A stretch of 64,000 nt of DNA from Holophagaceae bacterium (GCA_021286765.1 JAJTBS010000001.1:496001-560000), one strand, 5' to 3'. Shown: positions 18,079-27,323, counted from the stretch's first letter. Program-made: numbers and translations. The notes: a model not told the origin generated them from the letters alone.

Positions 18079-21000
18079 ATGACTTCCAGACGCAAATCCC
18101 CCATCGGCCTCCTGATTCTTGTGATCACCTTCGGAGTGAACCTGTCCCTGGTGTATCTCGGGGTTCGAAGCCTCGAGGCCAGCCGGAAGGATGCGGTGCG
18201 CCTGGCCGAGGTCCAGACCCGCAACCTTGCCCAGGCCATGGACCTCGGAATCTCATCCACGCTCCGGCGCGTGGATCAGGCGTTGCTGACCGTGGTCGCT
18301 GAGCTGGAGCGGGGCAAGGCCTCCGGGGCCAGGAACCGGATGGAGATGAAGCTCCTTGTCCTGGACCAGGAAAAGCTCGTCCCCGAAGCAGTGGCCATCA
18401 GGGTCGCCGATGCGGAAGGCAGGGTGATCATCAACAACCCCACCCAGAATCCGATGGCCCACTTCCGGGATCGTCCCTTCTGGATTCCCCTCCGCGACCA
18501 GTCGGAGGCGGGGTTGTATGTCTCGAAGCCCATCATCGGCATCTTCACCGGGAAGTGGGTCTTTGTGGCCGCCAGGCGCTACAACGCACCGAACGGGCAA
18601 TTCGGTGGAGTCGTCGTCGCTCCGATCTTCCTGGACCGCCTTCAACAGGCCATTGCAGGATTCGACCTCGGAGCGGGTGGAACGCTCACCCTGAGAGACA
18701 GGGATGGCGGGTTCATGGTGCGCAATCCAGAGCTTGTAAAGGGCCAGCGCCTGGCCGTCGGAAGCGAGGAGATATCGCCTGAACTCCACGGCATTCTTGC
18801 TTCCGGAGCGCAGCAGCAAACCTACTTCGCGGAGATCCCATTCGACAAGGCCAAACGGGTTCTCACCTTCCGGCGCATCCAAGGCCTGCCCATGTTCGTC
18901 GTGGCGGCCCTGGCTGAGGACGACTATCTGGCCCAGTGGCGCGTGGGCCGGAAGCGGATTCTCATCGGGCTGGGGTTGGCCCTCCTGGGCTTCTCGGCTT
19001 CAGGGTTCATCCTGCGGCGTCTCTGGTTGAATCGGGAGCACGGCAACCAGGCCTTGGCCGAGAGTGAAGAGAAGTTTCGATCCCTGGCGGAGAGCAGCAC
19101 CGACTACATCATGCGGTACGACCGGCACCACCGGCACACCTACATGAACCCTGCCGGCCTGAAGGTATCGGGCATGGCCGCCAGTGACCTGATCGGAAAG
19201 ACCCACCGCGAGAGCGGCTTCCCGGAGGATCTCTGCGAACTCTGGGAGCACCGGATCGATCTGGTCTTCCGCACAGGCATGCCGGTCGATGTCGATTTTG
19301 AGTGGATCGGGGCCGATGGTCCCGTCTTCCTGAACCTGCGGCTCACCCCTGAATTCGATGCAGAGGGCCAGGTGCGTTCGGTGCTCGGGGTCTCCCGGGA
19401 TGTTTCGGCCATGAAGCGAACGGAGGCGCTTCTCAAGAAGGTGACCGCCATGGTTCCGGGGGTGGTCTACCAGTACCTGCTTCGCCCGAATGGGAGTTCC
19501 TGCTTCCCCTATGCCAGTGAAGGCCTCTTCGATATCTACGAAGTGACCCCCGAGGAGGTGCGGGAGGACGCGACCCCGGTCTTCGGGCGGATCCATCCCG
19601 AAGACTTGGAGGCCACGGCGAACGCCATTTTCGGATCCGCCCGCACGCTGGAGTTGTTCCACTGGGAGTTCCGGGTGGTGCTGCCCAGGCAGGGGCTGCG
19701 CTGGCGCGCCTGTGATGCCAGGCCCGAGCGTCTGCCTGATGGGGGGACCCTGTGGCACGGGATCATCATGGACATCACGGAACGCAAGACCGCCGAAGAG
19801 GCCCTGAAGCGCTCCGAAGAGCGGTTCGCCCTGGCTTTCCATGCGAGCCCGGATGCCATCGCCATCACCCGGCTCTCCGATGGTGTCTATGTTCTGGTGA
19901 ATGAGGGCTTCAGCCGGATGCTGGGGCGGTCGACGGCAGAGGTGATCGGCAAGAGTTCCATGCAGTTGGGGGTCTGGGTCGATCCTGGCGACCGGGAGCG
20001 CTGGGCGGCGGCCCTTCGGCGGGACGGGCAGGTCGACAACCTGGAAGTCCGATTCCGGAAGTCAGACGGCTCCGAGATCGCCTGCCTCGTTTCCTCCCGC
20101 TCCATCACCTGGGAGGGGGAGTTGGTGCAGCTGTCCATCACCCGCGACATCTCGGATCTCAAGCGGATCGAGGCCCAGTTGCAGGAGAGCGAGCTGGAGT
20201 ACCGCCTGCTCTTCGAGCGGAGCCTGGACGCCATCATCTTCACGTCCCCCGATGGTCAGATCCTCGATGCCAACCCAGCCGCCTGCCGGATGTTCGGCCG
20301 CAGCGTGGAGGAGATCCGAGCGCTTGGCCGGAATGGGTTCATCGATACCGAAGATTCCCGCCTTCCGGCCGCGCTGGAGGCGCGGGCGATGACCGGGACA
20401 TGGATCGGAGAGCTGAATTTCCTCCGCCGGGATGGGACCACCTTCCCCTGCGAGATCTCCTCGGTTCTCTTCAAGGACAAACAGGGGCGCTCGAAGGCCG
20501 GGGTGATCATCCGCGACATCAGTGTGCGGAAGCAGGCGGAAGAGCTTCGACAGAAATTGAACGCAGAGCTCCAGCAGTCCCAGAAGCTCGACAGCCTGGG
20601 CAGCCTTGCCGGCGGCGTGGCGCACGACATGAACAACATTCTGGGAGCCATCCAGGCCGTCAATGAAACCCTGAAGCGGAAGCACGGAGCGGACCCAGCC
20701 CTGGCTGCCTCGCTCCACCTCATCGACCGGGCCTCGACCCGGGGGAAGGTGCTGGTCAACGGACTGACGAAATTCGCCCGGAAGAGCCTCCAGGAACCTG
20801 AGGTGCTGGAACTCAACCTGCTCGTGAAGGAGGAGATCGATCTTCTGAGCCGAACCACCCTCCAGAAGTTCCGCCTGGTCATGGATCTGGACGAGTCCCT
20901 TAGTCCGGTCTCCGGCGAGCGGGGGTCCCTGGCCAGCGTCCTCATGAACCTTTGCGTCAATGCTCTCGATGCCATGCCCGAGGGGGGGACGCTCACCATC

Positions 21001-21654
21001 CGGACGCGGAACCTGCCGGGCGCCCTGGTTGAACTGTCCGTGGAGGATACCGGGACGGGCATGCCTCCAGAGGTGGCGGCCAGGGCCATGGATCCGTTCT
21101 TCACCACGAAATCCATCGGCAAGGGGACTGGGCTCGGTCTTGCGCTGGCCTATGCCACGGCCCAGACCCACGGCGGCACCCTCTCAATCCAGAGCGAAGA
21201 GAGGCGTGGGACGACCGTCCGCCTTTGTCTGCCGATGCTGACTGAGGGAACTCGCCTGATCGAGGCTGAAGAGGGGCCGATCGCCACAGAGGGCTCTCTG
21301 AGAATCCTCCTGGTCGATGACGATGAGCTCATCCGGGCCGCAGTGCCCAGCATGATCGAAGCGCTTGGCCACACGGTCACCACCGCCGAGGGCGGCGCCG
21401 AGGCGCTGGCTCGTCTGAAAGCTGGGGAGCCAGTTGACCTCGTCATCCTGGACCTGAACATGCCGGGCATGAATGGCGTGGAAACCCACGGCCACCTGCG
21501 CGAGGTGTGGCCGGACCTTCCCATCCTTCTGGCCACCGGGCATCTCGATGCCAGGACGAGCGAACTCCTGCGGACAGACCCGAAGGCTGCCTCCATTTCC
21601 AAGCCCTACTCGCTGGAAGAGCTTGCCCAGAAACTCATGGGCCTGAAGGCATGA
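18079..21654 (+). CDS. Hybrid sensor histidine kinase with extracytoplasmic sensor and four PAS domains
   Basis: The 1191-residue protein has a first membrane helix (~8-29), a periplasmic sensor of about 260 residues that looks like a Cache domain (IRVADAEGRVIINN, DRPFWIPLRDQSEAGLYVSKP), and a second helix (~293-315). Four PAS units follow, starting near 329, 451, 578 and 705. The HisKA motif LAGGVAHDMNNILG holds phospho-acceptor His849. The ATPase has NLCVNALDAMP, DTGTGMPP and GTGLGLAL. A C-terminal receiver has LLVDDDE and phospho-acceptor Asp1125 in VILDLNMPGMNG. No response regulator with a DNA-binding domain is adjacent, so the output is unknown. A TATTCT hexamer at 18054-18059 may be its -10. 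The 200 bases before it hold no other gene. Confidence 0.93.
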   Translation: MTSRRKSPIGLLILVITFGVNLSLVYLGVRSLEASRKDAVRLAEVQTRNLAQAMDLGISSTLRRVDQALLTVVAELERGKASGARNRMEMKLLVLDQEKLVPEAVAIRVADAEGRVIINNPTQNPMAHFRDRPFWIPLRDQSEAGLYVSKPIIGIFTGKWVFVAARRYNAPNGQFGGVVVAPIFLDRLQQAIAGFDLGAGGTLTLRDRDGGFMVRNPELVKGQRLAVGSEEISPELHGILASGAQQQTYFAEIPFDKAKRVLTFRRIQGLPMFVVAALAEDDYLAQWRVGRKRILIGLGLALLGFSASGFILRRLWLNREHGNQALAESEEKFRSLAESSTDYIMRYDRHHRHTYMNPAGLKVSGMAASDLIGKTHRESGFPEDLCELWEHRIDLVFRTGMPVDVDFEWIGADGPVFLNLRLTPEFDAEGQVRSVLGVSRDVSAMKRTEALLKKVTAMVPGVVYQYLLRPNGSSCFPYASEGLFDIYEVTPEEVREDATPVFGRIHPEDLEATANAIFGSARTLELFHWEFRVVLPRQGLRWRACDARPERLPDGGTLWHGIIMDITERKTAEEALKRSEERFALAFHASPDAIAITRLSDGVYVLVNEGFSRMLGRSTAEVIGKSSMQLGVWVDPGDRERWAAALRRDGQVDNLEVRFRKSDGSEIACLVSSRSITWEGELVQLSITRDISDLKRIEAQLQESELEYRLLFERSLDAIIFTSPDGQILDANPAACRMFGRSVEEIRALGRNGFIDTEDSRLPAALEARAMTGTWIGELNFLRRDGTTFPCEISSVLFKDKQGRSKAGVIIRDISVRKQAEELRQKLNAELQQSQKLDSLGSLAGGVAHDMNNILGAIQAVNETLKRKHGADPALAASLHLIDRASTRGKVLVNGLTKFARKSLQEPEVLELNLLVKEEIDLLSRTTLQKFRLVMDLDESLSPVSGERGSLASVLMNLCVNALDAMPEGGTLTIRTRNLPGALVELSVEDTGTGMPPEVAARAMDPFFTTKSIGKGTGLGLALAYATAQTHGGTLSIQSEERRGTTVRLCLPMLTEGTRLIEAEEGPIATEGSLRILLVDDDELIRAAVPSMIEALGHTVTTAEGGAEALARLKAGEPVDLVILDLNMPGMNGVETHGHLREVWPDLPILLATGHLDARTSELLRTDPKAASISKPYSLEELAQKLMGLKA

Positions 21655-21671
21655 ATGACGGCAGGCATCGG

Positions 21672-21692
21672 ATGAGGTGCCTCTCACCTCAT
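21672..21692 (+). terminator. Hairpin downstream of the histidine kinase
   Basis: ATGAGGTG (21672-21679) pairs with CACCTCAT (21685-21692) across a 5-base loop in the 78-base gap between the convergent kinase and hemerythrin genes. It is followed only by TTGACT, so it is a weak terminator at best. Confidence 0.35.
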
Positions 21693-21732
21693 TTGACTGG
21701 GGTGGCGCCGAAGGGGTGATCCATCGGCTTCT

Positions 21733-22143
21733 TCACGGAAGGTGGGCGGTCTTCTCCCGGATGAACTGGACATAGCCCATGTCGACTTCGTTGATGTGGT
21801 GGGCCAGCCAGTCCGCCACGAAGGTGGCCACGTCGGCGGTGATGAGGTAGCCTTCATCCATTTTCACGATGAGGTTCTGCACCTTGGTCAGCAGCTCGGT
21901 GTGCTCGACCCGGTGGACTTCAAGCTTGGGATAGCCCACCACCCGCATGAACTCCTCTTCGGCGTAGAAGTGCTCCTTCGTGTACTCATTCAGGAAGGCC
22001 AGGCTCTCCCGGGCGCCGGCCTCGGCCTTGCCAGCCTTGAAGCACTCGGATAGCCGATTGATGACCTCGAACAGATGCTTGTGCTGGGCATCGATCTCCT
22101 CGATCCCGGTCTCGAATTTCTCGTTCCAGTCAGCGATAGCCAC
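21733..22143 (-). CDS. Bacteriohemerythrin 1
   Basis: This is a four-helix O2-binding protein with a di-iron site. The 136-residue protein has the ligands in order: the His of IDAQHKHLFEVIN, HFYAEEEFM with His and Glu, HRVEHTELL, and HHINEVDMGYV with His and Asp. The start is a GTG at 22143 with GGAG six bases upstream and gives the typical start VAIADWNEKF; an upstream ATG at 22176 lacks support. It shares DMGYVQF and the C-terminal layout with the next gene, so they are paralogues. A role in oxygen storage or delivery is known for the family; here it is inferred. Confidence 0.94.
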   Translation of the reverse strand: MAIADWNEKFETGIEEIDAQHKHLFEVINRLSECFKAGKAEAGARESLAFLNEYTKEHFYAEEEFMRVVGYPKLEVHRVEHTELLTKVQNLIVKMDEGYLITADVATFVADWLAHHINEVDMGYVQFIREKTAHLP

Positions 22144-22175
22144 GGCGCACTCCAGAGATTGGGACAAGTGTCTCA

Positions 22176-22181
22176 ATTCTA
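22176..22181 (-). promoter_or_regulatory. -10-like element of hemerythrin 1
   Basis: TAGAAT on the minus strand lies 33 bases upstream of the GTG start, leaving a leader of about 26 bases that contains the GGAG site. No convincing -35 hexamer is seen. Confidence 0.4.
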
Positions 22182-22286
22182 GGGGCGCGATTCACGCCCT
22201 GCCAGTCCTCAACCTGAAACTACAGTGTTTACCCCATGACTTCCCGGGACCAAGCCAGGAGCCGGGGTGGTGATCGAGGGGGGCCT

Positions 22287-22718
22287 TCAGGGGCGTCCCG
22301 GTTGCCGCTCCTTGGCGAACTGCACATAGCCCATGTCCGCTTCGTTGATGTGGTGCGCAAGCCAGTCGGCGGCAAAGTTGGCCATGTGGGCGGCGAAGTC
22401 GGCCCCATCCAGGGGAACCTGGAAGCCTCCGTCGAGTTTCGCCTTCATGGCCAGAATCTGGGTCATCAGGTCCGCGTGTTCCTTCTGGTGGAACTCCAGC
22501 ATCGGATAGCCGATCGCCCGCATGAGCGCTTCTTCTGTGTCGAAATGTTCCAGCGTGTATCGGGCGAGAAAGGCCAGGCTCTCCTGGGCTTCGGTTTCTT
22601 CCGTGCCCTCCCGGTAAGCCGCATCCAGGCGGTTGATGGCCTGGAAGAGGCGCTTGTGCTGCGCGTCGATTTCCGGGATCCCGGTCACGTACCGGTCGCT
22701 CCACACGGCTAGGGGCAT
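22287..22718 (-). CDS. Bacteriohemerythrin 2
   Basis: The 143-residue protein is a paralogue of hemerythrin 1, starting MPLAVWSDRYVTGIPEIDAQ. Di-iron ligands are visible in IDAQHKRLFQAIN, HFDTEEALM, HQKEHADLM and HHINEADMGYV. GGAGG five bases upstream supports the ATG. It is separated from hemerythrin 1 by about 140 bases that contain a separate -10-like element for the downstream copy, so the two are probably transcribed independently. Confidence 0.94.
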   Translation of the reverse strand: MPLAVWSDRYVTGIPEIDAQHKRLFQAINRLDAAYREGTEETEAQESLAFLARYTLEHFDTEEALMRAIGYPMLEFHQKEHADLMTQILAMKAKLDGGFQVPLDGADFAAHMANFAADWLAHHINEADMGYVQFAKERQPGRP

Positions 22719-22778
22719 TCAGGCCTCCGCGGCTTTGGATCTTGATGGTTCCATCTTAGGGCCCGAGGTCCAGGGTGG

Positions 22779-22795
22779 CTTCAATGTAGTTGAAG
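22779..22795. promoter_or_regulatory. Palindrome between divergent hemerythrin genes
   Basis: CTTCAA-TGTAG-TTGAAG is a perfect 6+6 inverted repeat 61 bases upstream of hemerythrin 2. A -10-like TAAGAT for that gene lies at 22753-22758, so the palindrome overlaps the expected -35 region. An extended -10 (TGCTAGTCT, ending 22854) for hemerythrin 3 lies on the other side. It is a plausible operator for one or both genes. Confidence 0.4.
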
Positions 22796-22919
22796 TCAAT
22801 ATTTCCTTCTCGGGCGGGCCTTGATCCTTTCCTGGAACAACCGGATGCTAGTCTGCGATTGACCAACCGAGCAGGGTGCTGCTTCAACCATGGATGTCGA
22901 TCTAACCGGAGAGTCCTGC

Positions 22920-23312
22920 ATGGCCTTCCTGTCTTGGCACGAGCGGTTCAGCGTGGGCCACGCTGAACTCGACCAGCAGCACGTGAGGCTTTTTGAACTC
23001 GTCAACCACTTTGATGACGTCATCCGGATGGGGATGCATGAGGAACTTCCCCGCATCGTGGACGACCTCATCGATCTGAGCGAGGCCCACTTCCGCTTCG
23101 AGGAGGGGCTTCTCCAGGGCATCGGATTCCCGCAGGCGGTCGATCACAGGAAGATGCACGATGAGCTGCTCGATCAGGTCCGGAAAATGCGGAGCAACAT
23201 GGCAGCTGGCGGTCATGTCACCCACAAAGCCGTCGTCCGGTTCTTGGCGGATTGGCTCACGAACCACATCCTGCGCGAGGATCGGGACTATAAGCCCTAC
23301 CTGGCCCCGTAG
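22920..23312 (+). CDS. Bacteriohemerythrin 3
   Basis: The 130-residue protein starts MAFLSWHERFSVGHAELD. It is more divergent than the other two but keeps the di-iron ligands: LDQQHVRLFELVN, HFRFEEGLL, HRKMHDELL and the C-terminal HILREDRDY. The ATG at 22920 has GGAG eight bases upstream; an ATG at 22890 would add ten residues without a ribosome site. It is divergent from hemerythrin 2. Confidence 0.92.
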   Translation: MAFLSWHERFSVGHAELDQQHVRLFELVNHFDDVIRMGMHEELPRIVDDLIDLSEAHFRFEEGLLQGIGFPQAVDHRKMHDELLDQVRKMRSNMAAGGHVTHKAVVRFLADWLTNHILREDRDYKPYLAP

Positions 23313-23431
23313 GGGGTGGCGGCCCTGGCTCTGGGGCGAATCGAACCCACCTGGGTGGAGGAAGCGGACCCCTCTGGGATCAGTGGCTTAACCCTGCCAG
23401 CAGGTCAGGACCCTGGGTCATTGAACGGCAA

Positions 23432-23459
23432 TTGAGAAGAAATGCCTTAATTTTACATT
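23432..23459 (+). promoter_or_regulatory. Candidate promoter of the 709-residue protein
   Basis: TTGAGA (23432-23437), a 16-base spacer and TACATT (23454-23459) form a sigma70-like promoter in an AT-rich patch, predicting a leader of about 90 bases before the ATG at 23558. The rest of the gap 23313-23557 shows nothing. Confidence 0.45.
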
Positions 23460-23557
23460 TCAAGCATAGACGGGGCTTGATCGAAGGGCTTTGCATCGGC
23501 ACATCGATTGCCATTGGTCCCCTGCGATTCCACCTTTTCTGGACGCAAGGAGCCCCC

Positions 23558-25687
23558 ATGGCAAAGCAGACCTCGACCCGGAGCCTGAGCCTGATGCTCA
23601 GTGCCCCCCTCCTCGACTCCCAAGGCTCGGACCGCCGACCCGCCACAGCAGCCTACGCCTTCTCCCCGGGAGGCCGGTTCCTGGGGCAGGGCGCCATCGA
23701 CGCCAAAGGCCAGGCCTCCTTAGAAGTGGGCCTCGGCGAGGCCCCCACCGGCCTTCGGCTGCTGGTGGGTCCCGCCACGGACGACAAGCTCCCGAACCTG
23801 GAGGAATTGCTGCGCCGGGGGGCCCAGGAGCGGCATCTCCGGGTGGGGTCGGGGGAAGCCCGTCTGAAGGTGGAACTGCCCATCCACCCGGACATCTGGC
23901 GGCTCTGGCTGCTGGGGCTCTGCCTGGTGAAGGGCACCTTGCAGAAGCGGGTCCTCCGGGATGGCGTCACGGTGGACCTACCGGTGTGCCATGCCACGGT
24001 GGAAATCTACGAAGTCGATCCCCTCTGGATCCTCATTCCAAAGCTGCCCAAGGACCTCATCGACCGGCTGCGCGATGTGCTGGTGAATCCGATCCCCCTG
24101 CCGGACCCTCCCCCGGAGATCTTCCCGGGCCTGGGGCCCACACCCTTCCCCGGGCCGCGTCCCGGTCCCGGGCCGGATCCCGCCCCGTTCGCGCTCCGTT
24201 CGGCTGAAACCCACCGCGTGGATCCCGTGGCCATCTCTGCCCTGCACCAGGCTTCCGGCTCGACCACCCTGCGCTTCATGGCTCTCAGCGGCAGCGACCT
24301 GGCCTTCCGGCAGTCGCTCATCGACCATGCTGAGCTCATCCGTCCCATCCTCTGCTGGCTGCACCCCACCCTGGTGACCATGCAGCGCATCGGCACTGCT
24401 TATACGGATGACTGCGGGCACTTCCGAACCACCATCTTCAAGGGCTTTGCCAATCCCGATCAGCCCGACCTCTACTTCAAAGCCACCCAGCGCCTCTTCG
24501 GCTTCTTCGATGTCACCATCTACGCGCCGACTCCCATCGCCTGTCACACCTGGTGGGACTATGCCTGCGGCACGGAAGTCAGCCTGTACACCACGCACCC
24601 GCTGGCCATGACCTGCTCCCCGTGCCCACCCGTGATCGCCGGCGACAACTGGGTGCTCTTCATGGCCATCGGCAACTTCCCCCTGAGCCGCATCCACGGC
24701 ACGGGTCAGGTGCTGGGAGCCTCCACCTCCACCAACCTGGGCCTCACCGATGGCGAGGCGCCCTGGGGCGGTCTCCTGCGGCCCCGGCTTGAGTTCGACA
24801 ACGCCCTGCGCGACAGCCTCGGCGTGAAGTACTACCGGCTCTCCTGGAAGCGGGACGCCGAATCCGCCACGGCCTACAAGCCCATGAACGGGGCCATCAG
24901 CCGCCACTACGCCCACATGATCGGCACGGACCTGGTGCTGGATGCCTACCCCCTGGGCCCCCAGACCAAGGGCTCGGAAGGCAACCTCTTCGAGATTCCG
25001 CCCTCCATTCCGCCCTTGGGCCAGTGGAGCATCCCCGATGCGGTGGAGGACACCACCAGCGGCAAGTTCAACACCGTGGCCGCCGACGGGGCGCCCATCC
25101 TGGATGGCAAGGTGCAGGTGCGGGTCGAACTCTTCGACGCCGGCGGGGCGCCGGTGGACATCGGCGCCAGGGGCATCCGCTACTTCGTGCCCACCTCCAC
25201 GGACCTCAGCGGCACCATCCACACCGTGGATGCCTCCACCCTGGGCCTGGTGGCGGGCAACACCATGGTCATCACCCTCCACGTGAACAACGAGGCCTGC
25301 AGCGCCAACATTGCGCCCCCCGCCATCGGCGGGGTCGTCGCCGATCCCTGCTGCGGCGTCCTGAAATATGGGCATGGCGACTCTGTGACCCTGGCTTGGC
25401 AGGCCAGTCATCCCCATGGCTTCGCCACTTACAGTTTCGGCGTCGTGCGCGGCGTCAGCGGAGTCTACAGCAGCAGCGGCGGCGTGGGCGGAGGCTCCTT
25501 CAGCGCCTCCCGCACCGTGGACCACCTGCTCAACGACAACCTCCCGGGTGGCTGCACGCCGGGTGGGTGCCCGGTGGCCGGATTCAGCGAGAACCTCTAT
25601 GTCTCCGCCATGACCACGGATGGCTGGTCCCGCCAGTCCCAGTACGACGCCAGCTTCGTCCGGGCCTTCGTCCTCGCCCCGAAGTAG
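23558..25687 (+). CDS. Large protein of unknown function with proline-rich linker
   Basis: I do not recognise this 709-residue protein. AAGGAG five bases upstream supports the ATG at 23558. There is no signal peptide or membrane helix, so it looks cytoplasmic or exported by a non-Sec route. The first ~130 residues look beta-rich (AAYAFSPGGRFLGQGAIDAK, LRLLVGPATDD). A segment around CHATVEIYEVDPLWILIPKLP is followed by a dense proline-rich linker (PDPPPEIFPGLGPTPFPGP). Then comes a stretch like a transthyretin/carboxypeptidase-regulatory fold (TDDCGHFRTTIFKG, DLYFKATQRL). The C-terminal third is rich in Gly, Ser and Cys pairs (DPCCGVLKYGHGD, GGCTPGGCPVAG). It stands alone between a hemerythrin and msrBA. 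Confidence 0.85.
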   Translation: MAKQTSTRSLSLMLSAPLLDSQGSDRRPATAAYAFSPGGRFLGQGAIDAKGQASLEVGLGEAPTGLRLLVGPATDDKLPNLEELLRRGAQERHLRVGSGEARLKVELPIHPDIWRLWLLGLCLVKGTLQKRVLRDGVTVDLPVCHATVEIYEVDPLWILIPKLPKDLIDRLRDVLVNPIPLPDPPPEIFPGLGPTPFPGPRPGPGPDPAPFALRSAETHRVDPVAISALHQASGSTTLRFMALSGSDLAFRQSLIDHAELIRPILCWLHPTLVTMQRIGTAYTDDCGHFRTTIFKGFANPDQPDLYFKATQRLFGFFDVTIYAPTPIACHTWWDYACGTEVSLYTTHPLAMTCSPCPPVIAGDNWVLFMAIGNFPLSRIHGTGQVLGASTSTNLGLTDGEAPWGGLLRPRLEFDNALRDSLGVKYYRLSWKRDAESATAYKPMNGAISRHYAHMIGTDLVLDAYPLGPQTKGSEGNLFEIPPSIPPLGQWSIPDAVEDTTSGKFNTVAADGAPILDGKVQVRVELFDAGGAPVDIGARGIRYFVPTSTDLSGTIHTVDASTLGLVAGNTMVITLHVNNEACSANIAPPAIGGVVADPCCGVLKYGHGDSVTLAWQASHPHGFATYSFGVVRGVSGVYSSSGGVGGGSFSASRTVDHLLNDNLPGGCTPGGCPVAGFSENLYVSAMTTDGWSRQSQYDASFVRAFVLAPK

Positions 25688-25710
25688 CCGCCCAGACCGC
25701 GGCACCCCAG

Positions 25711-25744
25711 GCACCCCAGCCCTGGGCCAGGGTGGCTGGGGTGC
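25711..25744 (+). terminator. Nested hairpin after the 709-residue protein gene
   Basis: GCACCCCAGC (25711-25720) pairs with GCTGGGGTGC (25735-25744), and the loop contains a further CCTGG/CCAGG stem. No T run follows. It is a strong structure that may end or protect the upstream transcript. A TACCAT hexamer at 25759-25764 may be the -10 for msrBA. Confidence 0.45.
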
Positions 25745-25807
25745 GCCCGTCTTCGGTGTACCATTCAGGCCCATTGATGCATCCAAGGGTTACAAAGGAG
25801 GCGATCC

Positions 25808-26866
25808 ATGCGAATACGCATGTTCTGGGGCGCCCTCGCCCTCACCGTGGCCTTGGCGGGCTTCGGTTTCGCCCTCACCACCACCCACGGCCCCGCGCGC
25901 GCGGGCGCCCCGATCCCCCACGAGGAACAGGTGACCGACTCCAAGAAGCCCAGCCCTGCCGACCTGAAGCAGAAGCTCACGCCCATGCAGTACCACGTGA
26001 CCCAGGAGGCCGGCACGGAGCCGCCCTTCCGCAACGAGTACTGGAACGAGCACCGGGACGGTGTCTACGTGGACATCGTCAGCGGAAAGCCCCTCTTCAC
26101 CTCCAAGGACAAGTTCGATTCTGGATGCGGCTGGCCCAGCTTCACGAAGCCCATCGCGGCCGAGGATGTGGTCGAGAAGCGCGACGTCAGCCTCGGCATG
26201 GTCCGCACGGAAGTTCGGTCCAAGGATGCCGATTCCCACCTGGGCCATGTCTTCGATGACGGACCGCGGGACAAGGGCGGCCTCCGCTACTGCATCAACA
26301 GCGCCTCCATGCGCTTTGTGCCAGTTGGTGATCTGGAGAAGGAGGGCCTGGGTGCCTTCCTGCCTCTCTTCGGCAAGGCCGCGTCCGCTCCAAAGGAGGA
26401 GATCGCCACCCTGGCCGGCGGCTGCTTCTGGGGCATGGAGGATCTGATCCGCAAGCAGCCCGGCGTGGTCAAGACCGAGGTGGGCTACACGGGCGGCAGC
26501 GTGGCGAACGCGACCTACCAGAACCACGAAGGCCACGCCGAGGCCGTGCTGATCCGCTTCGATCCCTCCAAGACCACGTACGAGGCCCTGCTGCGCTTCT
26601 TCTTCCGCATGCACGATCCGACCACGCTCAACCGCCAGGGCAATGACCTGGGCACCTCGTACCGCAGTGCGATCTTCTACCACTCCGAAGCCCAACGGCA
26701 GATCGCCGAGCGTGTGAAGGCGGAAGTTGAGGCCAGCGGCAAGTGGAAGCGGCCCATCGTCACCGAGATCACAGCGGCCGGTCCGTGGTGGAAGGCCGAG
26801 GAGTACCACCAGGACTACCTGATCAAGAACCCCGGTGGCTACACCTGCCACTTCGTCCGGGACTGA
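25808..26866 (+). CDS. msrBA: Exported methionine sulfoxide reductase MsrB-MsrA fusion
   Basis: This protein repairs both R- and S-methionine sulfoxide. The 352 residues begin with a signal or anchor segment ([20 protein letters not shown]), placing it in the periplasm. The MsrB half (~50-175) has resolving Cys107 in SGCGWPSF and catalytic Cys162 in [11 protein letters not shown]. Both CxxC zinc pairs usual in many MsrB are missing ([24 protein letters not shown]). The MsrA half (~197-350) has catalytic Cys206 in GGCFWGMED and GYTGG. B-before-A is the less common order. AAAGGAGG lies six bases upstream. The stop codon abuts the stop of the convergent gene. Confidence 0.95.
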   Translation: MRIRMFWGALALTVALAGFGFALTTTHGPARAGAPIPHEEQVTDSKKPSPADLKQKLTPMQYHVTQEAGTEPPFRNEYWNEHRDGVYVDIVSGKPLFTSKDKFDSGCGWPSFTKPIAAEDVVEKRDVSLGMVRTEVRSKDADSHLGHVFDDGPRDKGGLRYCINSASMRFVPVGDLEKEGLGAFLPLFGKAASAPKEEIATLAGGCFWGMEDLIRKQPGVVKTEVGYTGGSVANATYQNHEGHAEAVLIRFDPSKTTYEALLRFFFRMHDPTTLNRQGNDLGTSYRSAIFYHSEAQRQIAERVKAEVEASGKWKRPIVTEITAAGPWWKAEEYHQDYLIKNPGGYTCHFVRD

Positions 26867-27298
26867 TCAGACCCTGAAGGTGTCGGGCCGCCAACTCTGG
26901 ATGCGCTTCTTGATGGTCTCGCCATCGAGGTGCTCGTCCAGGGCTTCGCGAACCCGGTCCGACAGCTCGGCATCCGAGGCGAAGCGCAGGCCGACGAGCT
27001 GCTTGGGGGCAAGCTCGCCAATGCGCCCAGCCAGGTCCGCTGGGAGGAGGCGCTGCATGCGCAGGGTCTCTTCCAGGCGGATCACCCGGTCCTGAACCTT
27101 CAGGGCGTAGCTCCGCACCTGGATTGCGATCATGAGGAGGGCGAAGCCGAGGACCGCCATCCAGATGGTGTGGAGGTTCGGGTGCTTGATGCCCGTCCAG
27201 ATGGCGGCGATCCAGGTGATCAGGAGGATCGGCATCAGGATGAAGTGCTGCAGCGGCTCGATGCGGCGGTGGTTGGCGTAGGTTTGAGGCGTGGCCAT
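26867..27298 (-). CDS. Small two-helix membrane protein (DUF6526-like)
   Basis: The 143-residue protein starts MATPQTYANHRRIEPLQHF, has two adjacent membrane helices (about residues 19-35 and 41-60), and a cytoplasmic helical tail (IRLEETLRMQRLLP, LVGLRFASDAELSDRVREAL). The pattern resembles the DUF6526 family as I remember it; the function is unknown. GGAG five bases upstream supports the ATG. It is followed without a gap by the convergent msrBA stop and lies 25 bases downstream of arfB on the same strand. Confidence 0.85.
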   Translation of the reverse strand: MATPQTYANHRRIEPLQHFILMPILLITWIAAIWTGIKHPNLHTIWMAVLGFALLMIAIQVRSYALKVQDRVIRLEETLRMQRLLPADLAGRIGELAPKQLVGLRFASDAELSDRVREALDEHLDGETIKKRIQSWRPDTFRV

Positions 27299-27323
27299 GC
27301 TAACTCCGGCAGGGGCTCCCAGC

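Noticed and set aside
25024-26259. A 411-codon frame bridging the unknown protein and msrBA
   Set aside because: It is out of frame with both supported genes, Arg/His/Gly-rich, and lacks a ribosome site.
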